Of a DNA stretch of 64,000 nt, positions 27,931 to 35,541 are shown piece by piece. The position numbers were made by a program, and so were the translations under genes. Under the pieces are notes generated by a model. It made no database searches. It was not told the DNA's origin and was given only the letters and a program-made list of their open reading frames with translations. The first letter of the stretch is position 1. Each line of letters opens with the position of its first letter. Location: the NCBI RefSeq assembly GCF_026932795.1, contig NZ_JADPVH010000002.1, positions 62,001-126,000 of the forward strand, read 5' to 3'. Origin of the DNA: Paenarthrobacter sp. Z7-10 (lineage in GTDB: Bacteria; Actinomycetota; Actinomycetes; Actinomycetales; Micrococcaceae).

Positions 27931-28000
27931 TTAACTCCAGCTGACCAGTCGGCCCGACAATTCCCTCGGGCGCAACAGTGACTTCTGGATTCGGACAGCA

Positions 28001-28035
28001 CTGTGCCCGAGCACCCCCAGGATACTCGGGCACAG
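28001..28035. terminator. hairpin downstream of the secreted-peptide gene
   Basis: CTGTGCCCGAG pairs perfectly with CTCGGGCACAG (11 bp, 13-nt loop), 30 nt past the stop of the minus-strand peptide gene. No T-run, so a factor-dependent or processing end is as likely as an intrinsic terminator. Confidence 0.55.
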
Positions 28036-28064
28036 CAGGAAAAGAATTTAGTTCAGAACATCGC

Positions 28065-28277
28065 CTAGCTGGCAGTGACGTTCGGCCAGTTACCTGTCGC
28101 AGGCGAAACGACATTCGGCCAGTTGCCCGTCGCCAGCAACACAGCATTAGGCCAGTTACCCGTCGCAGGCGAAACGACATTCGGCCAGTTACCCGTCGCG
28201 ACGACGGCTCCTTGAGCCGAAATTGCACCGCCGGCAATGACTGCCGTCAACATCAGCGAAGTTGCGAGCTTCTTCAT
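28065..28277 (-). CDS. small secreted protein made of four ATGNWPN repeats (candidate signal-peptide precursor)
   Basis: 70 residues. MKKLATSLML then a hydrophobic stretch and AISAQGA form a Sec signal peptide, with cleavage likely at residues 21-26. The rest is four 11-residue units: ATGNWPNVVSP (27-37), ATGNWPNAVLL (38-48), ATGNWPNVVSP (49-59), ATGNWPNVTAS (60-70). ATGNWPN is invariant. No Cys, no lipobox, no sorting signal and almost no charge, so the mature part is not an enzyme or a usual anchored protein. The start has a weak AAGGG site; the minus-strand promoter (TTGACA at 28367-28362) faces that of the HTH-TPR regulator. A multi-copy repeat precursor next to an HTH-TPR regulator is what a processed pheromone gene looks like. 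A structural or antimicrobial role cannot be excluded. I do not recognise the family. Confidence 0.8.
   Translation of the reverse strand: MKKLATSLMLTAVIAGGAISAQGAVVATGNWPNVVSPATGNWPNAVLLATGNWPNVVSPATGNWPNVTAS
28068..28199 (-). repeat. four 33-bp tandem repeats within the secreted-peptide gene
   Basis: 132 bp made of four in-frame 33-bp units, each encoding ATGNWPN plus four variable residues. The first and third units encode the same 11 residues. Confidence 0.92.
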
Positions 28278-28327
28278 GAGACCACCCTTATTGTTTGGTT
28301 GAGTTGGTGTCGCACGTTTTCTACGTG

Positions 28328-28367
28328 TTGACAACAATTGTAAAATCGAGTGTAAACGAAGTGTCAA
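28328..28367. promoter_or_regulatory. overlapping divergent promoters with TGTAAA half-sites
   Basis: TTGACA at 28328 (plus) and TTGACA at 28367-28362 (minus) face each other; each has a TGTAAA or TTTACA -10-like hexamer after 17 nt. Between them, TGTAAA at 28339, TGTAAA at 28351 and TGTCAA at 28362 form direct repeats 12 and 11 nt apart, plus the palindrome ACAATTGT at 28334. A regulator bound here would control both genes. The segment is AT-rich compared with its surroundings. Confidence 0.55.
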
Positions 28368-28413
28368 GTAAATTATAGGCCTTCGCCATTCCGGCGAGCC
28401 TCAGGAGGAACCA

Positions 28414-29658
28414 GTGGGCAACAGTTTCGGAGACCGGCTACGGACAGAGCGCCTGTCGCGGAGCCTAACGCAGGCTGAACTTGGTGGTGACCTGTACTCG
28501 GCCAGCTATGTTTCACTGCTGGAGAATGGCCGCCGGGAACCAACCCCGGACGTCGTCAAACAGCTGGCTAAACAGCTGCAACTTGCACCGCATGCCGTGC
28601 AGGAATGGACCAGCCCAGTTTCAGAAGAAGAAGCAGGGTACTTGCTCACGGCACTCTACGCGAGACAATCCTGGGATATGCGGGACTTCGTCGCTGCCGC
28701 AAAGCAAGCCCAGACCGCTGCCGGTATGGCCCAAGCCAATCGGGACACTGTCTCATGGTGGAACATGGCCTACCTGCAAGCCAGCTCACTGCTTGAAAAC
28801 GCAGACTGCGAAGCCGCAAAGGAGACCATTTCCGAAGTGCTGCGGCATCCGCTATCACAGGAAACAGCCGGTTTAGCGGTGCGGGCAGAGCAGTTGCTGG
28901 CCTCCGCGTGTCTGGGGTTAGGGCAGTTGACCGAGGCCGTAGAGCACGCCGCAATTGCAGTGAGACGCGGCGCCACGCTCCCACACGAATCCAACGCCTA
29001 CATCGCGGCCCTTCGCACGCTGATTGCGGCACTGGCGGAAAGCGGAAAATTGGATGAAGCGTGGGTTCATTGCCAGACACTCGCTGCCCTTGTCGATGAC
29101 ACCTTACTGCCCCAGCTCGCGGGGGAAATCTACTGGGTAGTTGGAAACGTGGCGTTTATGCGGCACGACGTCAAGGAGGGGCTGTCCAACCATGCACTGG
29201 CGGGACAACTGCTCTCTCCCGCCAGTGACCTCGCTTTGTGGGCGAGGTTTAATAAAGCGACGGCGTCAGTGAGGTTGTTCGCAGGCGTCGTAGAGCCAGA
29301 CACATTGGTGGCCATCGAACGCGCGGAGCTTGCCCAATCCGTGGTTGGCGCCAATCCGGCCGACGTTTTGGAGGTGTCGCTCATCCGCGCGCAATGGCAT
29401 TACCTTAATGGCGACATGAAGGAGGCCCTACAACTGCTGACCCGGCTGCGTGAGCACCGAGAGCAGCTTGCAAAGCACACCGCCGGCGAAGCAACTTTCC
29501 TCTTGGGCAGAACCCTGAAGGCCATGGGAAAGGGTCAAGAGGCGCTAGATATACTTACCGAGGCGAAAGAGCTCTTTTCCAGCGCTGGCGCAGCGGATAA
29601 GGCTTCGCTGGCGATGGACAGCATCTTGGAGATGCGGGCCGCTGGAAAGATTCACTAG
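28414..29658 (+). CDS. HTH (XRE) regulator with C-terminal TPR domain, RRNPP-like
   Basis: 414 residues. Residues 1-62 are an XRE-type HTH (LRTERLSRSLTQAELGGDLY, SASYVSLLENGRREPTPDVV). The remaining 350 residues are helical repeats of TPR character: paired helices with small/large alternation, for example AEQLLASACLGLGQLTEAVE, LIAALAESGKLDEAW, GEATFLLGRTLKAMGKGQEA. This is the layout of Rgg/PlcR/PrgX-type receptors, where the TPR domain binds an imported peptide. The GTG start has AGGAGG 5 nt upstream. It is divergent from the repeat-peptide gene with 136 nt between the start codons. Codon use is less GC-rich than in the flanking purine genes, suggesting separate history. Peptide sensing is inference from domain layout and neighbour. 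Confidence 0.85.
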   Translation: MGNSFGDRLRTERLSRSLTQAELGGDLYSASYVSLLENGRREPTPDVVKQLAKQLQLAPHAVQEWTSPVSEEEAGYLLTALYARQSWDMRDFVAAAKQAQTAAGMAQANRDTVSWWNMAYLQASSLLENADCEAAKETISEVLRHPLSQETAGLAVRAEQLLASACLGLGQLTEAVEHAAIAVRRGATLPHESNAYIAALRTLIAALAESGKLDEAWVHCQTLAALVDDTLLPQLAGEIYWVVGNVAFMRHDVKEGLSNHALAGQLLSPASDLALWARFNKATASVRLFAGVVEPDTLVAIERAELAQSVVGANPADVLEVSLIRAQWHYLNGDMKEALQLLTRLREHREQLAKHTAGEATFLLGRTLKAMGKGQEALDILTEAKELFSSAGAADKASLAMDSILEMRAAGKIH

Positions 29659-29688
29659 CTATCGGCCGCGAGAATGCTTGGCGATCCG

Positions 29689-30603
29689 CTAAGCGAAGGC
29701 TCGCCCGGTGAGTTTCTCGTAAGCCTCGACGTAGCGCGCCCGGGTTTGCTCGACGACGACGGCAGGCAGCTGGGGCGGTGGCGCATCGGTCCCGCGGTCC
29801 CAGCCGGACTCGGGCCCACTGAGCCAGTCGCGGACGTACTGCTTGTCGAAGCTGGGCTGTGCGGCGCCGGGCTTCCACTGGACCGCGTCCCAGAACCGGG
29901 AGGAATCTGGGGTCAGCACCTCGTCACCCAGCGTAATGTTGCCGTTGGCCGGGTCTACGCCGAACTCCACTTTGGTGTCCGCCAGAATGATTCCGCGTTC
30001 CCTTGCGATCGACTCCGCGCGGGAGTAAATCGCGAGTGTCAGTTCCCGCAGGGCCTCGGCATTTTCCGACCCGACGGCCGTGGCCACGGCGCCGAAGGTG
30101 ATGTTCTCGTCGTGTTCGCCCACCTCGGCCTTAGCTGACGGAGTGAAGATGGGCCGTTCCAGCCGGGACCCGTCCAGCAGGCCAGGGGGAAGCGGCAGGC
30201 TGCAGACGGTCTGGCTTTGCTTGTATTCGAGCAGTCCGGATCCCGTCAGGTATCCACGGGCGATGCATTCCACCGGAAACATATCCAGTTTCTTGCAGAT
30301 CATGGCACGCCCCTCGACCTCGGCTGGCACGCCATCCGCCGCGGTGCTGCCGACCACGTGGTGGGCAACCTGGAGTTGATCGAACCACCACAGGCTCAGC
30401 TGCGTCAGGATGCGGCCCTTGTCAGGGATTTCGGTAGCCAGAATGTGGTCGTAGGCGCTGATCCGGTCGCTGGCCACGACCAGCAGCACGCCGCTCCCGG
30501 GTGCGGCACCGGAAGCGGGGCCGGCGGGTGCTGCGGATTCGTACAGATCCCGGACCTTCCCGGAGTAGATTTGCCGCCAGCCGGGCAGCTGCGGGGCGCT
30601 CAT
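29689..30603 (-). CDS. purC: phosphoribosylaminoimidazole-succinocarboxamide synthase (SAICAR synthetase)
   Basis: Joins aspartate to CAIR in purine synthesis, using ATP. 304 residues, the usual length of the actinobacterial form. Family segments: YSGKVRDLYE (nucleotide binding), DRISAYDHILATEIPDKGRI, VECIARGYLTGSG, GIILADTKVEFG and DEVLTPDSSRFWD. Its ATG overlaps the end of purD by 4 nt, so the pair is one operon, purD-purC. It converges on the HTH-TPR regulator with 30 nt between stops and no obvious terminator. Confidence 0.96.
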   Translation of the reverse strand: MSAPQLPGWRQIYSGKVRDLYESAAPAGPASGAAPGSGVLLVVASDRISAYDHILATEIPDKGRILTQLSLWWFDQLQVAHHVVGSTAADGVPAEVEGRAMICKKLDMFPVECIARGYLTGSGLLEYKQSQTVCSLPLPPGLLDGSRLERPIFTPSAKAEVGEHDENITFGAVATAVGSENAEALRELTLAIYSRAESIARERGIILADTKVEFGVDPANGNITLGDEVLTPDSSRFWDAVQWKPGAAQPSFDKQYVRDWLSGPESGWDRGTDAPPPQLPAVVVEQTRARYVEAYEKLTGRAFA

Positions 30604-31967
30604 GCCCGTGCCGTCCGGACGCCGGCAGCTTCGGCTTCCGTTGCCTCGGTGGCTCCGGTCGCTGACACCGCCGGAAGAGCGCCGGTCCGCGGATTCGGAA
30701 CCGAAATTTCTCCCCGCGCGGCCTTGGCGGCAATATCGCGCCGGTGCTGCGATCCGTGCAGATGGATCAGCGCCACGCCGTCGTAGGCCCGTTCGCGGGC
30801 CTCCTCCAGATCAAGCCCCATTCCCACTACAGCGAGCACTCTGCCGCCGGCGCTGACGGTCTTGCCGTCGTCGTCGAGCCGGGTCCCGGCGTGCAGCACG
30901 TGCACGCCCTCCAGCGCGTTAGCTTTGCGCAGGCCGCGAATCCGCTGTCCGGTGCGTGGAGCGTCCGGATAGTTTTCGGACGCGACGACGACGGCGACAG
31001 CGCTTTCGGGTGCCCAGCGCAGGTCCTCCGCTTCATCCAGGGCCCCCTTGGCCGCGGCCAGCAGCAGCCGGCCCAGCGGGGTGCGCAGCCGGGCCAGCAC
31101 CACTTGCGTTTCCGGGTCGCCAAAACGGACGTTGAACTCGATTACCCTGGTGCCGCGCGACGTCAGGGCCAGGCCGCAGTACAGCACTCCGATAAAGGGC
31201 GTGCCCCGGTGCGCCATCTCATCGACGGTGGGCTGAGCGACCCGGGCGATGACTTCATCCACCAGCCCTGCCGGCGCCCAGTCCACCGGGGAATAGGCGC
31301 CCATGCCGCCGGTGTTGGGACCCTGGCCCCCATCGAAAATGCGCTTGAAATCCTGTGCGGGGGCCAGCGGAACCACGGTACGGCCGTCACACAGGACGAA
31401 CAGCGAAACCTCGGGGCCGTCCAGGAACTCCTCGATCACCACATCGCCGCCGGCGTCAAAACAGGTCTGCGCGTGGGCAAGGGCCTCGTCCCGATCCGAG
31501 GTCACCACCACGCCTTTACCGGCAGCCAGACCGTCGTCCTTGACTACATAGGGGGCGCCGAAGGTATCCAACGCGTCCTCGGCTTCAGCGGCATTGCTGG
31601 CCACCCTTGCCATCGCGGTGGGCACACCTGCCTCCGCCATGACCTGCTTGGCGAACGCTTTGGATGCCTCCAGCTGGGCCGCATCCTTCCCCGGACCGAA
31701 GACCGCGATGCCCGCATCGCGGACGGCGTCAGCCACGCCGGCGGCGAGTGGAGCCTCGGGACCAACGATCACCAGGTCGACGCCGAGCTTAGTTGCCAGC
31801 GCGGTGACTACCGCCGGTTCATTGGCATCGATGTCGTGGGTGGGAACCAGCCGGCCGATGCCGGCATTGCCGGGGGCCGCGTGGACCTCTGAGACATTCG
31901 GATCGCGCAGCAGGGAACGGACGATGGCATGTTCGCGGCCGCCGGGGCCTATGACTAGAACCTTCAC
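30600..31967 (-). CDS. purD: phosphoribosylamine-glycine ligase (GAR synthetase)
   Basis: Second step of de novo purine synthesis. 455 residues, slightly longer than typical (about 425) owing to an Ala-rich C-terminal tail. Seen: KVLVIGPGGREHAI at the N-terminus, the ATP-grasp segment YVVKDDGLAAGKGVVVTSD, VIEEFLDGPEVSLF, GPNTGGMGAYSP and the metal-binding VIEFNVRFGDPETQ. The GTG at 31967 is the start: TACCCT lies exactly 6 nt before it and no ribosome site exists, so the mRNA should be leaderless. Operon with purC. Confidence 0.95.
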   Translation of the reverse strand: MKVLVIGPGGREHAIVRSLLRDPNVSEVHAAPGNAGIGRLVPTHDIDANEPAVVTALATKLGVDLVIVGPEAPLAAGVADAVRDAGIAVFGPGKDAAQLEASKAFAKQVMAEAGVPTAMARVASNAAEAEDALDTFGAPYVVKDDGLAAGKGVVVTSDRDEALAHAQTCFDAGGDVVIEEFLDGPEVSLFVLCDGRTVVPLAPAQDFKRIFDGGQGPNTGGMGAYSPVDWAPAGLVDEVIARVAQPTVDEMAHRGTPFIGVLYCGLALTSRGTRVIEFNVRFGDPETQVVLARLRTPLGRLLLAAAKGALDEAEDLRWAPESAVAVVVASENYPDAPRTGQRIRGLRKANALEGVHVLHAGTRLDDDGKTVSAGGRVLAVVGMGLDLEEARERAYDGVALIHLHGSQHRRDIAAKAARGEISVPNPRTGALPAVSATGATEATEAEAAGVRTARA

Positions 31968-31973
31968 GCTTCA

Positions 31974-31979
31974 AGGGTA
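31974..31979 (-). promoter_or_regulatory. -10-like hexamer of the purD-purC operon
   Basis: TACCCT on the minus strand, 6 nt before the GTG of purD. Confidence 0.45.
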
Positions 31980-32084
31980 CTTTGCCCCGTGGCCAGCAGC
32001 TCAATAGGTGACGGGGTCCAGGGTGCCCGCTGCCCCGAGCAGTTGCTCCGTGCGGGAGTGCCCGCGCTCCCCGCACAGTCTGCA

Positions 32085-32090
32085 TAGACT
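32085..32090 (+). promoter_or_regulatory. -10-like hexamer of a leaderless promoter
   Basis: TAGACT exactly 6 nt before the ATG of the asparaginase gene at 32097. Confidence 0.5.
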
Positions 32091-32096
32091 GACAAC

Positions 32097-33101
32097 ATGT
32101 CTCAAACATTCTCCGCCGACGCCGCCGTCGAGCTCGCCGTCCTGGAACGCAGTGGGTTCATCGAATCCCGACATGTGGGGTCCGCCGTCGTGCTGGCCGG
32201 CGATGGCTCAGTCGTCACTTCCCTGGGCGACATCACCGGTCCGATCTTCCCGCGTTCCTGCCTCAAGCCGCTGCAGGCATTGGGCGCCATGCAATCCGGG
32301 GTTCCGCTGCGCGGCGCGCAGGCAGCGCTGGCCTGCGCCAGCCACGTCGGGTCCCAGGATCACATGGATGTTGTGGAGGGCATGCTGCAGGCCGCGGGTG
32401 TGAAGGAGCAGGATCTGGGCTGCCCGTCGGATTGGCCGCAGGATGAAGAGGCCCGTAACTGGCTGGTCCGGGCTGGGCGCGGCAAAACCAAGCTGGCGAT
32501 GAACTGCTCCGGTAAACATGCCGCATTCCTGTGGGCCTGTAAGGAAAATGGCTGGGACCTGAAGTCCTACCTGGAGCCGAACCACCCGTTGCAGCAGCGC
32601 ATCTTCTCGGTGATCGAGGAATACACCGAAGAGAAGATCTCGCATATTGGCGTGGACGGCTGCGGAGCCCCCGTCACGGCGTTCTCCCTGACCGGGCTCG
32701 CCCGGGCCTACTCGAAGCTTGCGCAGGCACCTTCGGACGGCAATGCCAGTGCCCGCGCTGCGACCATCGCGACGGCGATGCTGGACTACCCGTGGGCAAT
32801 TCAGGGCCATGGCAAGCCGAACACGATCGTGATGCAAGAGTTGGGTGTGCTGGCCAAGTTCGGGGCTGAGGGGGTGCTCGCGATGGCTACCTCCACCGGT
32901 GCCGCCGTGGCGGTCAAAATGCTCGATGGCAACGGGCGCGGGGCCACGCTCGTGGGTCTGACCCTGCTGGCGGCGGCTGGGGCTCTGGACGTTCCTGGTG
33001 TGGCCAATGTGCTGGAGCGGGTGGTGGAGCCCATCACCGGAGGCGGACGACCGGTGGGGAGCCTGCGGTTGGGCACCGCGGTTTCGGCGTTGCTGGACTA
33101 G
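32097..33101 (+). CDS. L-asparaginase II-like protein (Rhizobium etli type)
   Basis: 334 residues, of the thermolabile/R. etli AnsA-like asparaginase family, unrelated to the E. coli fold. Conserved segments: [14 protein letters not shown] (the S-x-x-K serine/lysine pair), [46 protein letters not shown] and a C-terminal [10 protein letters not shown]. No signal peptide, so cytoplasmic; hydrolyses asparagine to aspartate and ammonia, and aspartate feeds the neighbouring purC step, although a regulatory link is not shown. Start supported by the TAGACT element. Confidence 0.9.
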   Translation: MSQTFSADAAVELAVLERSGFIESRHVGSAVVLAGDGSVVTSLGDITGPIFPRSCLKPLQALGAMQSGVPLRGAQAALACASHVGSQDHMDVVEGMLQAAGVKEQDLGCPSDWPQDEEARNWLVRAGRGKTKLAMNCSGKHAAFLWACKENGWDLKSYLEPNHPLQQRIFSVIEEYTEEKISHIGVDGCGAPVTAFSLTGLARAYSKLAQAPSDGNASARAATIATAMLDYPWAIQGHGKPNTIVMQELGVLAKFGAEGVLAMATSTGAAVAVKMLDGNGRGATLVGLTLLAAAGALDVPGVANVLERVVEPITGGGRPVGSLRLGTAVSALLD

Positions 33102-33109
33102 CGCTTACC

Positions 33110-33463
33110 GTGCCGGCACGACGCAGGATTACGACGGCGGACGGGCAGGCCGCGCTTGCCGCCTGGCGGGGCGGGGCGAGAGACCGCGCGACCACGGCGA
33201 CGGCGGTCCGGTTCTGCCTCGAAGAGGTGGCGGCCCGGGCTCCTGGCAACTCCGTTGAGGTGCGGGTGCCCCCCTTCGGTGTCGCGCAATGTGTCCAAGG
33301 ACCACGTCACACCCGCGGAACGCCACCCAACGTGATTGAGTGCGACGGCGCCACCTGGCTGGGCCTGGCGACCGGCCAGCTCAGCTGGGGCCAGGCGGTG
33401 GCTGCAGGTCAGGTGGCCGCGTCCGGACTCCGGGCGGATCTGTCCGACCTGCTTCCGCTCTGA
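33110..33463 (+). CDS. sterol-carrier-family (SCP-like) small protein
   Basis: 117 residues, starting with GTG 8 nt after the asparaginase stop, so probably in the same transcript. It contains [20 protein letters not shown] and [20 protein letters not shown], followed by [15 protein letters not shown], the pattern of the actinobacterial bacterial SCP/MSMEG_5817-type domain that is regularly found next to purF. The fold is related to lipid-binding SCP2 domains; the ligand is unknown. Confidence 0.8.
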   Translation: MPARRRITTADGQAALAAWRGGARDRATTATAVRFCLEEVAARAPGNSVEVRVPPFGVAQCVQGPRHTRGTPPNVIECDGATWLGLATGQLSWGQAVAAGQVAASGLRADLSDLLPL

Positions 33464-33486
33464 TCCGCCGTACCAGGCCCGACGGG

Positions 33487-33492
33487 TACGCT
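33487..33492 (+). promoter_or_regulatory. -10-like hexamer of a leaderless promoter
   Basis: TACGCT exactly 6 nt before the ATG at 33499. Confidence 0.45.
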
Positions 33493-33498
33493 TAAGGC

Positions 33499-33900
33499 AT
33501 GATTTCCCAGCACTCCGACGAACAGTTTCCCGGATCAACAGAGCCGGTCGAGCGCCGCGAGATCTCTGTGCGGCGCGCCCCGAAGTTTGTTCCATTCCTG
33601 ATTGCCGGAGCGCTGCTTGGCGTTCTGGCCGCGGCCGTCGTGGCCGTGGTGGGTGCCGGCAGCGCCAGTTATGACCGGAGCACGGTCTTCGGCTTTTTCG
33701 CCGTGGTCCTGGCGGTTCCGGGCATGCTGCTGGGCGGCATGGCGGCCCTGCTGCTGGACCGCGCGAGTGTGAAACGCACCGAACGGGTCGTCGTCGAACG
33801 GGTACCCGACGAGCCTGCCGATGGGCTGGACCAGCGGGCCGCCGGAACAACCGACCAGCCCGGTGATGACCCTGCAGAAGGTCCCGAGCTGGAGCGTTAA
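33499..33900 (+). CDS. small two-helix membrane protein upstream of purF
   Basis: 133 residues. Charged N-terminus of about 30 residues (EPVERREISVRRAPKFV), two transmembrane segments (FLIAGALLGVLAAAVVAVVG and TVFGFFAVVLAVPGMLLGGM), then an acidic cytoplasmic tail (DEPADGLDQRAAG...). Similar short membrane proteins lie between the SCP-like gene and purF in many actinobacteria, but the function is unknown. No ribosome site; start chosen from the TACGCT element. Confidence 0.75.
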   Translation: MISQHSDEQFPGSTEPVERREISVRRAPKFVPFLIAGALLGVLAAAVVAVVGAGSASYDRSTVFGFFAVVLAVPGMLLGGMAALLLDRASVKRTERVVVERVPDEPADGLDQRAAGTTDQPGDDPAEGPELER

Positions 33901-33921
33901 GTCCTGTCAGCGGATACGTGA

Positions 33922-33927
33922 GACAAT
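33922..33927 (+). promoter_or_regulatory. -10-like hexamer of the purF-purM operon
   Basis: GACAAT exactly 6 nt before the GTG of purF at 33934; no ribosome site present. Confidence 0.45.
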
Positions 33928-33933
33928 TTTCAG

Positions 33934-35541
33934 GTGGCACGCGGAGACGGACAACTTTCCCACGATTTATTACCCGGTGAAAAAGGACCCCAGGATGCCT
34001 GCGGCGTCTTTGGTGTTTGGGCGCCCGGCGAAGAGGTCGCAAAACTTACCTACTACGGGCTGTACGCACTGCAGCACCGCGGACAGGAATCGGCAGGCAT
34101 CGCCACCAGTGATGGCAGTCGGATCAGTGTCTACAAGGACATGGGTTTGGTGTCCCAGGTGTTCGATGAGACGACGCTGAACACCCTGACCGGGCACATC
34201 GCCGTCGGCCATTGCCGTTATTCCACCACCGGCTCCTCCAATTGGGCCAACGCGCAGCCCACTCTGGGCGCCACCGGCTCCGGGACCGTCGCCCTGGCAC
34301 ACAACGGCAACCTGACTAACACCGCCGAGCTCTATGACATGGTGCTGGCAGGGCAGGGCAAGCCCACGGCCGGGGAAATGGCGCAGGGCAACACCTCCGA
34401 TACCGCACTGGTCACGGCCCTGCTGAAGGGCGAAGACGGCCGGTCGCTTGAAGACACCGCGATGGACCTGCTGCCGAAAATCCAGGGCGCATTCTGCTTC
34501 GTGTTCATGGACGAGGGCACACTGTACGCCGCCCGCGACGCCCACGGGGTGCGCCCCCTGGTGCTGGGCCGGCTGCAGCGCGGCTGGGTGGTCGCCTCCG
34601 AAGGTGCGGCCCTGGCTACGGTGGGCGCCAGCTTTATCCGCGAGATCGAGCCGGGCGAGTTCATCGCCATCGACGAGGACGGGGTGCGCAGCCATCGGTT
34701 TGCGCCGCCAACCCCTGCGGGATGTGTCTTCGAGTATGTGTACTTGGCCCGCCCCGATGCCTCCATTGCCGGCCGCTCGGTGTACGAGTCCCGAGTGGAG
34801 ATGGGCCGCCAACTGGCCCGCGAAAACAGTGTCAAAGCGGACATCGTCATTCCGGTGCCCGAGTCGGGAACGCCCGCAGCAGTGGGCTATGCCGAGCAAT
34901 CCGGCATTCCCTTCACCCACGGCTTCGTCAAGAACGCCTATGTGGGGCGGACCTTCATCCAGCCCAGCGAAACGCTGCGCCAGCTCGGCATCCGGCTGAA
35001 GCTCAATGCGCTGGAATCCGTGATCCGCGGCAAGCGGATTGTGGTCGTGGATGATTCGATTGTGCGTGGCAACACCCAGCGCGCGGTGGTCCGCATGCTC
35101 CGCGAGGCCGGCGCCGCGGAGGTGCACGTCAAGATCTCCTCCCCGCCGGTGCGCTGGCCCTGCTTCTACGGCATTGATTTCGCTTCCCGCGCCGAGCTGA
35201 TCGCCAATGGCGCGGCCATTGATGAGATTGCCAAGTCGATCGGGGCGGATTCGCTGGCCTACATCTCCGAGGACGGCATGATCGGCGCCACGCTGCAGCC
35301 GCGCGACCGGCTCTGTACGGCCTGCTTCACTGGGAAGTACCCGATCAAACTGCCGTCGGCGGACCGGCTCGGCAAGAACCTGCTGGAGCGCATCAACCCG
35401 GCCGACGACACCGCTGCCGATGGCTGCGACCCGGGACCCGGCGCCGAACTGGAGAACCTCCTCACCGACGCCGATCGGGTTGACGTCGACGACTTTGCCG
35501 GTCAGAGCGCCGCGACCACCGAAACGAAAGAGACGGTATGA
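33934..35541 (+). CDS. purF: amidophosphoribosyltransferase
   Basis: Commits PRPP to purine synthesis, transferring ammonia from glutamine. 535 residues. A 22-residue propeptide precedes Cys23 (DACGVFGVWAPG), the N-terminal nucleophile of the glutaminase domain; HRGQESAGIA, GHIAVGHCRYSTTGSS and LAHNGNLTN follow. PRPP-binding motif KRIVVVDDSIVRGNTQRAVV is in the C-terminal domain. Cysteines in WPCFYGIDF and RLCTACFTG suit the [4Fe-4S] cluster of the B. subtilis-type enzyme. Allosteric control by AMP/GMP is known for the family. It overlaps purM by 4 nt. Confidence 0.96.
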   Translation: MARGDGQLSHDLLPGEKGPQDACGVFGVWAPGEEVAKLTYYGLYALQHRGQESAGIATSDGSRISVYKDMGLVSQVFDETTLNTLTGHIAVGHCRYSTTGSSNWANAQPTLGATGSGTVALAHNGNLTNTAELYDMVLAGQGKPTAGEMAQGNTSDTALVTALLKGEDGRSLEDTAMDLLPKIQGAFCFVFMDEGTLYAARDAHGVRPLVLGRLQRGWVVASEGAALATVGASFIREIEPGEFIAIDEDGVRSHRFAPPTPAGCVFEYVYLARPDASIAGRSVYESRVEMGRQLARENSVKADIVIPVPESGTPAAVGYAEQSGIPFTHGFVKNAYVGRTFIQPSETLRQLGIRLKLNALESVIRGKRIVVVDDSIVRGNTQRAVVRMLREAGAAEVHVKISSPPVRWPCFYGIDFASRAELIANGAAIDEIAKSIGADSLAYISEDGMIGATLQPRDRLCTACFTGKYPIKLPSADRLGKNLLERINPADDTAADGCDPGPGAELENLLTDADRVDVDDFAGQSAATTETKETV

